A DNA stretch of 62,297 bases from Lachnospiraceae bacterium (lineage in GTDB: Bacteria > Bacillota > Clostridia > Lachnospirales > Lachnospiraceae), in NCBI GenBank assembly GCA_910575835.1, contig CAJTGB010000027.1, positions 1-62,297 of the forward strand. Direction: 5' to 3'. Below, in pieces: positions 62,287-62,297 of this stretch. Each line of letters starts with the position of its first letter. Within the stretch, counting starts at the first letter, position 1. The notes under the pieces are model-generated. The model made no database searches and had not been told where the DNA came from. It worked only from the letters and a program-made list of their open reading frames with translations. Made by a program: the position numbers and the translations under genes.

Positions 62287-62297
62287 GTAAGAACTAT

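Larger units (their letters stand above)
56852..62297 (+). mobile_element. Second inserted element or ICE segment, right end outside window
   Basis: From the second maff2 break onward the genes are small mobile-element genes: XRE, TnpV, XRE, a SymE-like pair, RepA-like, DUF3847, TTRAP-like. GC is near 50%, unlike the 62% of the Tn1549-like part. No recombinase or relaxase is within view. Its left edge is set only by the point where maff2 similarity ends. Confidence 0.6.

Overview
The window is low-to-mid GC Clostridia DNA, most likely from a gut Lachnospiraceae species. Evidence: strong AGGAGG ribosome sites, GHKL/LytTR and FtsX-type ABC systems, a DUF975/CmpB fusion, and mobile elements of the Tn1549 and Tn4451 types. 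The species cannot be named from the sequence.

1-38 kb is chromosome. 0.3-0.8 kb holds two tiny hydrophobic peptides that look like type I toxins. 0.9-8 kb, all on the minus strand, holds a small gene coupled to rlmH, a ZIP metal transporter, seven 39-bp tandem repeats, a YolD plus Y-family polymerase damage operon with a LexA-like box between its -35 and -10 elements, a membrane metallophosphoesterase and a DUF975/CmpB membrane protein. 8.1-13.3 kb holds an M20 amidohydrolase, two membrane proteins (one DUF3100), a divergent DUF1177 protein and a PucR regulator, which look like one catabolic locus. 13.4-21 kb holds an MFS transporter, three GNAT acetyltransferases, a HAD phosphatase, a pentapeptide protein, a DMT transporter, an Rpn-type nuclease and a membrane-anchored XRE regulator. 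21.1-30.4 kb is two ABC export systems, one next to a GHKL/LytTR two-component system, the other in an operon led by an ECF-type sigma factor. 31.3-38.4 kb is a graveyard of broken genes around a live MATE/PadR pair that shares three 15-bp palindromic operators.

38.4-62.3 kb is nested mobile DNA. An IS21-family element sits in a truncated XRE gene and its istB stops abruptly. A roughly 62% GC Tn1549-like conjugation fragment follows (ParB, DUF7768, ArdA, PcfB, VirD4-like TraG, Maff2), carrying four copies of a GRGACA-N3-TGTCCC palindrome that may be ParB sites. Inside maff2 sits a complete 10.65-kb serine-recombinase mobilizable element (46174-56821). Its ends form a 19/23 inverted repeat, and the two halves of maff2 rejoin in frame when it is removed. 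It carries TetR plus a cation-efflux protein, three regulators, MobC and relaxase, RepA, a DnaC-like ATPase, TnpW, a DUF6064 protein and a TnpX-like recombinase.

After a few more maff2 codons the reading frame leaves that gene again. A further partial element runs to the window end: XRE, TnpV, a divergent XRE, a SymE-like toxin candidate, a methyltransferase, another XRE, a RepA-like protein, DUF3847 and a TTRAP-like protein. It ends in repeated TTATCCGAG sites with a 20-bp inverted repeat. No tRNA, rRNA or CRISPR array was recognised.
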